NCBI GenBank assembly: GCA_009843585.1
Contig: VYDC01000263.1
Span: forward strand, 1-6,679
Length of the DNA: 6,679 nt
Direction: 5' to 3'
From: Chloroflexota bacterium
GTDB taxonomy: Bacteria > Chloroflexota > Dehalococcoidia > UBA2979
The position numbers and the translations under genes are program-made. The notes below the pieces were generated by a model, which had not been told where the DNA came from, did not search any database, and saw nothing but the letters and a program-made list of their open reading frames with translations. Position 1 is the stretch's first letter; the number at the start of each line of letters is the position of its first letter. Positions 1 to 5,738 of this stretch are shown here, one piece after another.

Positions 1-1086
1 GGCCGGGACGGGGCGGTACCGGGAGGCCGGGCCGGGGTCTTCAAGGACCGCGGGCCCTTCGTCGAGCAGGGCCCGGACGGCCTCGAGTCGCGCCTCGATC
101 GCATGGAGGGGGTCATCACCCCCTCGGAACTCTTCTTCGTGCGCAACAACGCTCCCTCGGTCCGGGTCGACGTCGGCTCATGGCGGCTCGTCGTCGAGGG
201 CGACGCCGTCGCGAGCCCGCTCGCCCTCTCCTACGAGGAGATCCGCCGGCTCCCGCAGCACACGCTCGTCTCCTACCTCGAGTGCGCCGGCAACCAGCGA
301 TCGATGTTCCAGCGGCTCCAGGGCCGGCTCGCCAACGGAACGCAGTGGGGGACCGGCGCCGTCGGGAACGGCATCTGGCTCGGCGCGCGGCTCTCGGACG
401 TGCTCGCGCTCGCCGGCGTCGCCTCCGAGGCCCGGAGCGTCCTGCTGGTGGGCCTCGACGAGGAGGCGCCCGAGGGCGGCTTCCGCCGCGTCGTGAGCGC
501 GGAGAAGGCGATGCACCCCGACACGCTTCTCGCCTACGGCCTCAACGGCGAGGCGCTGCCGCCAGATCACGGCTACCCGCTGCGTGCGCTCCTTCCCGGC
601 TGGATCGGCGCGGCGAGCATCAAGTGGCTCGGCCGCATCGTGGTGAGCCGGGAGCGGCTCTGGACGCGCAACAACACCACCTCCTACGTGCTGGTGGGCG
701 AGGACTACGCGCCCGAGGGCGAGGCGGCGGGCGAGGTGGTGACGACCCAAACCATCAAGAGCGCGCTCGGGCTGCCGTGGCCAGCTGAGCTCCCCGCGGG
801 GAGGCACCGGCTGCACGGCTTCGCGCACTCGCCGCACGGCGCGATCGCTCGCGTCGAGTGGAGCGCGGACGGCGGGGCGAGCTGGCAACCCGCGCGGCTC
901 GCGGGGCCGCAGCTTCAGTACTCGTGGGCGCGCTTCGAGTTCGAGTGGGAGGCCGAGCCCGGCGAGCACACGCTCACGACGCGCGCCACGGACGCCTCGG
1001 GCGCCACGCAGCCCCGCGAGGTCGCCTTCAACGAGGAGGGCTACCTCTTCAACCAGCCGCTTCCGCACCCGGTCCGCGTGAGGTAG
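1..1086 (+). CDS. Sulfite oxidase-family molybdopterin oxidoreductase (5' partial)
   Basis: Likely oxidises sulfite to sulfate or a related substrate at a molybdenum-pterin centre. The frame is open to the window edge with no in-frame ATG, GTG or TTG before the Met at 103, so the real start lies upstream; residues encoded at 37-102 (FKDRGPF and onward) already look like family sequence. Numbered from the Met at 103, the Moco domain spans about 1-200. It has FFVRNN (11-16), LECAGNQR with the presumed Mo-ligand Cys61, QWGTGAVGNGIW (81-92) and DHGYPLR with PGWIGAASIKWL (155-176). The C-terminal Mo-co dimerisation domain (about 208-325) has WSADGGASW and ends in the typical GYLFNQPLPHPVRV. No haem domain is visible; a signal peptide could lie upstream. 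Asn16 occupies the place of the RNH histidine of animal sulfite oxidase, so the fit is closer to bacterial SorA/SoxC-like members. Substrate and redox partner cannot be told from sequence. Confidence 0.9.
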   Translation, partial: GRDGAVPGGRAGVFKDRGPFVEQGPDGLESRLDRMEGVITPSELFFVRNNAPSVRVDVGSWRLVVEGDAVASPLALSYEEIRRLPQHTLVSYLECAGNQRSMFQRLQGRLANGTQWGTGAVGNGIWLGARLSDVLALAGVASEARSVLLVGLDEEAPEGGFRRVVSAEKAMHPDTLLAYGLNGEALPPDHGYPLRALLPGWIGAASIKWLGRIVVSRERLWTRNNTTSYVLVGEDYAPEGEAAGEVVTTQTIKSALGLPWPAELPAGRHRLHGFAHSPHGAIARVEWSADGGASWQPARLAGPQLQYSWARFEFEWEAEPGEHTLTTRATDASGATQPREVAFNEEGYLFNQPLPHPVRVR

Positions 1087-1178
1087 GAGATGCGTGTCGG
1101 GTCACCGGTCAGTCGCCGATCGCCCTCCCCCGTCGCGATGTAGGGCCGACGTCGCGGCGCCGGCGCCGTCTCACGCCC

Positions 1179-1254
1179 CGGTCGTACCGCCTGCGCTCCC
1201 GGCCGGGACGTACGTGCCGGCCGGGGAGGAGGAGCCCCGTCGGCGGTACGGCCG
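1179..1254 (+). other. Structured leader upstream of cbiB (nested inverted repeats)
   Basis: Positions 1179-1191 (CGGTCGTACCGCC) pair with 1242-1254 (GGCGGTACGGCCG) over 13 bp: 12 Watson-Crick pairs plus one U-G pair at 1182/1251. Inside, 1198-1206 (CCCGGCCGG) pairs perfectly with 1217-1225. A second hairpin, 1222-1226 with 1235-1239, would expose a purine loop AGGAGGAG and excludes part of the inner hairpin. The outer stem ends 24 bases before the cbiB ATG. There is no T-run after either stem, so an intrinsic terminator is unlikely. It may be a 5' UTR regulatory structure or the 3' end of the upstream transcript. The high GC content raises the chance of coincidental pairing. The pairings are read directly from the sequence; any function is inference. 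Confidence 0.4.
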
Positions 1255-1278
1255 TGGAGCGACGCGCGCTCAACCCGC

Positions 1279-2250
1279 ATGATCTCCTGCGGGATGCTCT
1301 CCGACTGGGGTCCGAGCCTTGGTCTCGACGCCGCGGTCGTCGCGCTCGCCGTGATTCTCGATCGCTTCCTGCCGGAGCCGCCGGCCCGCCTTCATCCCGT
1401 TGTGGGAATGGGATGGGCGGCGGCCCTGCTCGTGAGCAGGCGACCGCAGGGACCGGCGGGGGCATTCGTCCTGGGCGGTGTGGTGGTCGCCGTGGTGGTG
1501 GGTTTCTCCGTCGCGCTGGCGTGGCTCGCCATGGCGGCACTCGCGGGACTGGGCCCGGTGGCCCACCTGCTCGGCGGCGCGGTCCTGCTCCGCACGACTT
1601 TCACCGTCCGCGGTCTCGCGGGGGCCGCCGGGCGCACGCGCGGCGCGCTCGCCGGGGACCGGCTGGACGACGCGCGTGCGAGCCTCGAGAGCCTGGTCAG
1701 CCGCGACGCATCAACGCTGGCGCGACCCCTGGTGGCCGCCGCCGCCATCGAGTCGGTTGCCGAAAACACGACGGACAGCTACGTCGGCCCGTGGCTGGCT
1801 TTCGCGCTCCTCGGTGTGCCGGGCGCGGTAGGCTACAGGGCCGTGAACACCCTCGACAGCGTGCTCGGCTTCCGCGGTCCCAATGAGCATCTCGGGAAGG
1901 CCGCCGCCCGCCTCGACGACATCGTCAACCTGATCCCGGCGCGCCTCAGCGCGCTCCTCCTCCTCGCCGGGGGCGCGACGATGCGGCTCCCCCTCTCGCG
2001 GGGGTGGCGCGGCATGCTGCGTGATCGCCGCCTCACCGCGAGTCCGAACGCGGGATGGACGATGGGTGCGGCGGCGGGACTGCTCGGGGCGGAGCTGGAG
2101 AAGCCGGGCCACTACATCCTGGGGCGTGGGCTCCGTCAGCCGGACGCGGCGGACATCGGCCTGGCGATACGGCTGGCGGAGCGGACCGCCGCGCTGGGCG
2201 TTCTGGTGTCGCTAGGCGTGCTCGCCGCACGCCACGCGATCACCGGCTGA
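1279..2250 (+). CDS. cbiB: Adenosylcobinamide-phosphate synthase CbiB
   Basis: Membrane enzyme of adenosylcobalamin synthesis (called CobD in the aerobic-pathway nomenclature). It condenses adenosylcobyric acid with (R)-1-amino-2-propanol phosphate, or free aminopropanol in some organisms, to form the cobinamide side chain. Family motifs in order are LHPVVGMGW (38-46), ESVAENTTDSYVGPWLAF (158-175), the AVNTLDSVLGF block (188-198), ARLDDIVNLIPARLSALLLL (210-229) and SPNAGWTMGAAAG (255-267). Hydrophobic stretches near 17-28, 62-105, 168-186, 219-232 and 304-317 fit a polytopic protein, and 323 aa is normal length. ATG 1279 is the only usable start after the in-frame stop at 1141; Met6 at 1294 is an alternative. 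Neither start has a clear Shine-Dalgarno, and the nearest GGAGGAGGAG (about 1225-1234) is some 44 bases away. It is first of three cobalamin genes and follows a structured leader. Confidence 0.95.
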   Translation: MISCGMLSDWGPSLGLDAAVVALAVILDRFLPEPPARLHPVVGMGWAAALLVSRRPQGPAGAFVLGGVVVAVVVGFSVALAWLAMAALAGLGPVAHLLGGAVLLRTTFTVRGLAGAAGRTRGALAGDRLDDARASLESLVSRDASTLARPLVAAAAIESVAENTTDSYVGPWLAFALLGVPGAVGYRAVNTLDSVLGFRGPNEHLGKAAARLDDIVNLIPARLSALLLLAGGATMRLPLSRGWRGMLRDRRLTASPNAGWTMGAAAGLLGAELEKPGHYILGRGLRQPDAADIGLAIRLAERTAALGVLVSLGVLAARHAITG

Positions 2251-2259
2251 CCGCGCCGC

Positions 2260-3327
2260 ATGCGAGCCCTCAGAGCAGTGCACGGCGGTCTCGATGCCGG
2301 CGAGCTGCGCTCCCTGGGCCTCGCGCGGGAGGAGGTCTTGGACTTCAGCGCGAACATCAATCCGCTCGGGCCCTCACCGCAGGTCGAAAGGGCAGCGGTC
2401 GAGGCGGACCTCGCATCCTACCCCGACCGCGAGAGCCTGGCCCTCCGGGAGGCCCTCGCCTCGCGTCTCCGCGTCGAGACGGGGAGCGTACTCGTCGGTA
2501 ATGGCTCCACGGAGCTCATCCACCTCATCGGCCGCGCGCTGCTGGGGCCGGGGCGGCGCTGCCTTCTCTTCACGCCGACCTTCGGCGAGTACGAGGCCGC
2601 GGCGGTAGCAGCGAAGGCGGAGATACACCGCCTCCGGTCGACGGAGGCGCGGGGCTTCCGCCCCTCGCTCGCTGCGGCCTGCGAGACGATCGACACTCTC
2701 CGCCCGCAGCTCACTTTCCTCTGCAACCCCAACAATCCCACGGGCGTCTACCTCGGGCGCCGGGAGGTGGAGCGCATCGCCGCCGCCGTCGGCTCCGGCG
2801 GCCTGCTCGTCATCGATGACGCCTACGCCGGTCTCGCCGACTCCCCCTGGGACACCGCGCCGCTGCTCCCATCCGAGAACGTCGCCATCCTGCGGTCGAT
2901 GACGAAGGACCACGCGCTCGCGGGCATCCGGCTGGGCTACATGGTGGCGCAGCCCGAGGTCGTCGCAGCCGCCGCCGCCCTGCAGCACGCGTGGAGCGTG
3001 AACGCGGTGGCCCAGTCCGCCGGAGTCGCGGCGCTCGACGACGATGCGCACGTCGAAGCGGCGCGCCGGGTCGTCGGCGACTCCAGGGCGTACCTGGTGG
3101 GCGAGCTGTCGCGGCTGGGCCTTGCAGTCGTGCCGTCGTCGGCGAACTTTCTCCTGGTGAGGGTCGGTCGCGCCGCCGCCGTCAGGAGCGCCCTGCTGTC
3201 CCGCGGCGTCGCGGTGAGGGACTGCACGTCGTTCGGGCTTCCCGACCACATCCGCATCGGCGTGCGCCGGCGCGATGAGTGCCGGCGGCTGGTCGAGGCC
3301 CTGGAGGAGATCCTTCCCGGTGGCTGA
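2260..3327 (+). CDS. cobD: L-threonine-O-3-phosphate decarboxylase CobD
   Basis: PLP-dependent enzyme of aminotransferase fold I, close to histidinol-phosphate aminotransferase; called CobC in the aerobic nomenclature. It converts L-threonine-phosphate to (R)-1-amino-2-propanol phosphate, the substrate of the neighbouring CbiB. The N-terminal VHGG (7-10) followed by LDFSANINPLGPSP (27-40) is characteristic of CobD rather than HisC. Other features are VGNGSTELIHL (79-89), CNPNNPTG (155-162), VIDDAYAG (184-191), the Schiff-base lysine Lys216 in RSMTKDHALAGIRLGY, and the C-terminal IRIGVRR whose Arg332 probably binds substrate carboxylate. The length of 355 aa is normal. It starts 9 bases after the cbiB stop and overlaps cobQ by 8 bases, which points to co-transcription. 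There is no clear Shine-Dalgarno before ATG 2260, so re-initiation from cbiB is plausible. HisC activity is the main alternative, but the context argues against it. Confidence 0.93.
   Translation: MRALRAVHGGLDAGELRSLGLAREEVLDFSANINPLGPSPQVERAAVEADLASYPDRESLALREALASRLRVETGSVLVGNGSTELIHLIGRALLGPGRRCLLFTPTFGEYEAAAVAAKAEIHRLRSTEARGFRPSLAAACETIDTLRPQLTFLCNPNNPTGVYLGRREVERIAAAVGSGGLLVIDDAYAGLADSPWDTAPLLPSENVAILRSMTKDHALAGIRLGYMVAQPEVVAAAAALQHAWSVNAVAQSAGVAALDDDAHVEAARRVVGDSRAYLVGELSRLGLAVVPSSANFLLVRVGRAAAVRSALLSRGVAVRDCTSFGLPDHIRIGVRRRDECRRLVEALEEILPGG
3303..3310 (+). promoter_or_regulatory. Shine-Dalgarno that sets the cobQ start
   Basis: GGAGGAGA lies inside the 3' end of cobD, 9 bases before the GTG at 3320. 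It is a strong match to the anti-SD sequence with suitable spacing. The ATG at 3275 in the same frame lacks a comparable site and would add 15 residues unlike the family's N terminus. Confidence 0.75.
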
Positions 3328-4873
3328 CCGCAGGCCCGCCAAGGTGATCATGGTGCAGGGCACGTCGTCCCATGCGGGGAAGTCCCTCTTGGCGACGGCC
3401 CTCTGCCGCATCTTCGCCCGGGACGGCTACCAGGTGGCGCCGTTCAAGGCGCAGAACATGTCCCTGAACTCCTACGTCACCCCCGACGGCGGCGAGATCG
3501 GGCGCTCCCAGGCCGTGCAGGCCGCCGCCGCGATGGTCGCCCCGCGCGTCGAGATGAACCCCGTCCTGCTCAAGCCCGAGGCCGAGTCGCGTTCGCAAGT
3601 CGTCGTCATGGGGAGGCCCCGCTCCGTCCGCTCCGCCCGCGACTACGACGCCCTGAAGCCCACCATCTGGCCGGAGGTGAGGGCCGCCCTCGACTCGCTG
3701 CGGCGGGAGTTCGACGTCGTTGTGATCGAGGGTGCGGGCAGTCCAGCGGAGATCAACCTGAAGCAGTCGGAGATCGCCAACATGCGCGTGGCGCGCTACG
3801 CGGGGGCACCGGTCCTCCTCGTCGGCGACATCGACCGCGGGGGCGTCTTCGCCCAGCTCGTCGGCACCATGGTCCTTCTCGACCCCGAGGAGCGGGCCCT
3901 CGTCAAGGGCCACGTGATCAACAAGTTCCGGGGCGATCCCTCCCTGCTCGGCCCCGGCCTCGACTTCCTGGAGGAGCGCACCGGCGTGCCGGTCGCCGGC
4001 GTGCTCCCCCACATCGGCGCCCTGCGCCTTCCCGAGGAGGACTCGCTCGGTCTCGCGCCGGAGAGCGGGGACGACGGGGCCGCGGTGGTCGACGTCGCCG
4101 TCATGCGGCTGCCGCACATCGCCAACTTCGACGACTTCGATCCGCTCCGGCACGAGGCGGGGGTGCGCGTGCGCTACGTGGACGACGCCGGGGCCTTCGG
4201 GAGGCCGGACCTCATCGTCATCCCCGGCAGCAAGACGACGGTGGACGATCTCGAGTGGCTGCGCGGAAGCGGTCTCGCCGCACGCATCGTCTCCGCGCGC
4301 CGGGAGGGCACGCCCGTCATCGGCATCTGCGCGGGCTACCAGATGCTGGGTCGCGAGCTCCGCGACCCGCACGGCGTCGAGTCGAGCAGGCCCCTCGCGG
4401 AGGGGCTCGGCCTCCTGCCCACATCGACGACCTTCCTCCAGGAGAAGGTCACCCATCAGGCGGCGGTGCGCGTCGTCGACGGACGCGGACTGCTGGCCGG
4501 CTGCGACGGCGCGGCGTTCAGCGCCTACGAGATACACATGGGCATCTCCTCGGGCGGGGCGGCCGGGCCGCCCTTTCGGATCGACACGCGGTCGGACCAG
4601 CCCGTCGACTCGCCGGACGGCGCCCTCGACGACGAGGGGCTCACGCTGGGGACCTACCTCCACGGCCTCTTCCAGAACCGCGCCCTGCGCCGCCGCGTGC
4701 TCGAGAACATCGCGTCGCGGGCGGGCGCCGTGCTGCCGCCGCCGGTCGCGGAGATCGACGTCGAGGCCGAGTACGACAGGCTCGCGGCGATGGTGCGCGA
4801 GCACCTCGATCTGGATCTCATCCGGCGCGTGATGGGCCTCGAGGACGGGGCGCCGGCCGCTCGCGGCTCCTGA
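3320..4873 (+). CDS. cobQ: Cobyric acid synthase, glutamine-hydrolysing (CobQ/CbiP)
   Basis: Uses ATP and glutamine to amidate the b, d, e and g carboxylates of adenosylcobyrinic acid a,c-diamide, giving adenosylcobyric acid, the corrin substrate of CbiB. The GTG at 3320 is chosen because GGAGGAGA lies 9 bases upstream and the protein then begins VADRRPAKVIMVQGTSS, as is usual for the family. It is 517 aa, a normal length. The N-terminal dethiobiotin-synthetase-like ATPase domain has VQGTSSHAGKS (12-22), KAQNMSLNSYVTPDGGEIGR (43-62), EGAGSPAEINL, DIDRGGVFAQL and NKFRGD. The C-terminal class I glutamine amidotransferase domain has IPGSKTT, GICAGYQMLG with nucleophile Cys337, YEIHMG, and GTYLHGLFQN with catalytic His448. 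An ATG at 3275 in frame would overlap cobD by 53 bases and lacks support. It is the last gene of the + strand unit and converges with btuD. Confidence 0.96.
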   Translation: MADRRPAKVIMVQGTSSHAGKSLLATALCRIFARDGYQVAPFKAQNMSLNSYVTPDGGEIGRSQAVQAAAAMVAPRVEMNPVLLKPEAESRSQVVVMGRPRSVRSARDYDALKPTIWPEVRAALDSLRREFDVVVIEGAGSPAEINLKQSEIANMRVARYAGAPVLLVGDIDRGGVFAQLVGTMVLLDPEERALVKGHVINKFRGDPSLLGPGLDFLEERTGVPVAGVLPHIGALRLPEEDSLGLAPESGDDGAAVVDVAVMRLPHIANFDDFDPLRHEAGVRVRYVDDAGAFGRPDLIVIPGSKTTVDDLEWLRGSGLAARIVSARREGTPVIGICAGYQMLGRELRDPHGVESSRPLAEGLGLLPTSTTFLQEKVTHQAAVRVVDGRGLLAGCDGAAFSAYEIHMGISSGGAAGPPFRIDTRSDQPVDSPDGALDDEGLTLGTYLHGLFQNRALRRRVLENIASRAGAVLPPPVAEIDVEAEYDRLAAMVREHLDLDLIRRVMGLEDGAPAARGS

Positions 4874-4894
4874 GCGCCGTCCGTGCGGTCGCGG

Positions 4895-4922
4895 GCAGCC
4901 GCGGGGAGCTCCCTCAGCCTGC
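4895..4922. repeat. Imperfect dyad at the convergent cobQ/btuD 3' ends
   Basis: The perfect 10-base palindrome GGGAGCTCCC (4904-4913) touches the btuD stop codon and is flanked by GCAG (4895-4898) and CTGC (4919-4922). The position, in a 40-base gap between converging genes, is where a two-way terminator would be expected. However, there is no T-run on either strand and the palindrome has no natural loop, so terminator function is only a weak possibility. Confidence 0.25.
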
Positions 4923-5738
4923 GGTACGCGCCGCCGTCTCGGCCGGGCCGATCAGGCTGACCGCGATGGCGCCCGTCGCCGGGTCTCGGTACACCGCCGA
5001 CCGCACGCCGAACGCCGACTCGATCGTCTCCGGCTCCAGCACCTCGTCGGGCCGCCCCTCGGTGAGCACGCGGCCGTTGCTCAGCAGCACCAGCCGGTCG
5101 CAGTAGCGAGCCGCCAGGTTCAGGTCGTGGATGGCGGCGATCGCCGTCAGACCCCCGTCGACGAGCGTGCGCACCAGTCCGAGGACCGTCAGCTGATGCA
5201 GGACGTCGAGGTTGGAGGTCGGCTCGTCGAGCAGCAGGATGCGGGGCCGCTGAGCGAGTGCCCGCGCGACGAAGACGCGCTGACGCTCGCCCCCGGAGAG
5301 CGTGTCCAGCGTCCTGGCGGCGAGCTCCTCCGTCTCGGTGAGCCGCATGGCCGAGCGGGCGATGCGGTCGTCTGCCTCGCCCTCCACCTCGAAGCGTCCG
5401 AGGTGCGGATACCGTCCCATCAGGACCAGTTCGAGGGCCGTGAACCCCTGTGTGTAGGGGGCGATCTGGGGGATGAGCGCGACGATCCGGGCGACATCCC
5501 TCGCGGTCATCGATCGCAGATCTGACGCCTCCAGCCGGACCGTCCCCTGCTGGTGCCTGAGGACGCCAGCGAGCGTCCGGAGGAGGGTCGACTTGCCGGC
5601 TCCGTTCGGCCCGATCAGGCCGACGAACTGCCCCCGCCCGGCGCGCACGTCGACGCGGTCCAGCAGCGCGTTCGCCTCGACGCTGAAGGAGACCGCCTCC
5701 GCCTCGACCGCCGCCGGGCGGTCGCCGTTCGCGCTCAC
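4914..5738 (-). CDS. btuD: ABC transporter ATPase, BtuD/FecE type
   Basis: Cytoplasmic ATPase subunit of a type II importer of the vitamin B12, haem and siderophore class. The start is taken as GTG at 5738-5736, which overlaps the btuF stop as GTGA and has GGAGGGGG 7 bases upstream; this gives 274 aa. A longer in-frame reading from 5801 would add 21 residues overlapping btuF without an equivalent ribosome site. Motifs by this numbering are Walker A GPNGAGKST (43-51), Q-loop Gln91 in LIPQIAPYTQGFTALELV, signature LSGGERQR (147-154), Walker B ILLLDEP (167-173), D-loop SNLD and switch His204 in AAIHDLNLAARYCD. VLMGRYPHLGRF is typical of this importer subfamily. The adjoining binding protein and the convergent cobalamin genes suggest a cobalamin or cobinamide substrate; an iron-siderophore role cannot be excluded. 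All ATPase motifs are intact. Confidence 0.88.
   Translation of the reverse strand: MSANGDRPAAVEAEAVSFSVEANALLDRVDVRAGRGQFVGLIGPNGAGKSTLLRTLAGVLRHQQGTVRLEASDLRSMTARDVARIVALIPQIAPYTQGFTALELVLMGRYPHLGRFEVEGEADDRIARSAMRLTETEELAARTLDTLSGGERQRVFVARALAQRPRILLLDEPTSNLDVLHQLTVLGLVRTLVDGGLTAIAAIHDLNLAARYCDRLVLLSNGRVLTEGRPDEVLEPETIESAFGVRSAVYRDPATGAIAVSLIGPAETAARTAG

Noticed and set aside
178..1068. A 296-codon minus-strand open frame opposite the sulfite oxidase gene
   Set aside because: Shadow frame of a gene whose motifs are unambiguous on the plus strand.
1156..1167. The GGCGCCGGCGCC palindrome as an operator
   Set aside because: A perfect 12-base palindrome made only of G and C is readily expected by chance in this composition, and no second copy or adjacent regulator gene is seen.
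1198..1225. Intrinsic terminator for the sulfite oxidase gene
   Set aside because: The hairpin is strong but is followed by GAGGAGGAGCC rather than a T-run, so it is kept only as part of a leader structure.
1087..1278. A sigma-70-type promoter for cbiB
   Set aside because: I looked for -35 and -10 boxes, but no pair with reasonable match and spacing stands out in this GC-rich leader.
858..1886. A 342-codon plus-strand open frame spanning the sulfite oxidase end, the leader and cbiB
   Set aside because: It overlaps two real genes in a different frame, is extremely Arg/Gly-rich and has no family signature.
2374..3411. A 345-codon open frame on the minus strand opposite cobD
   Set aside because: It overlaps a clear PLP enzyme on the other strand, and its composition is that of a high-GC shadow frame with no motif.
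3182..4804. A 540-codon open frame on the minus strand opposite cobQ
   Set aside because: It is antisense to a gene with complete CobQ motifs. The translation is rich in Arg, Gly, Asp and His with no recognisable domain, which is the usual mirror image of GC-biased codons.
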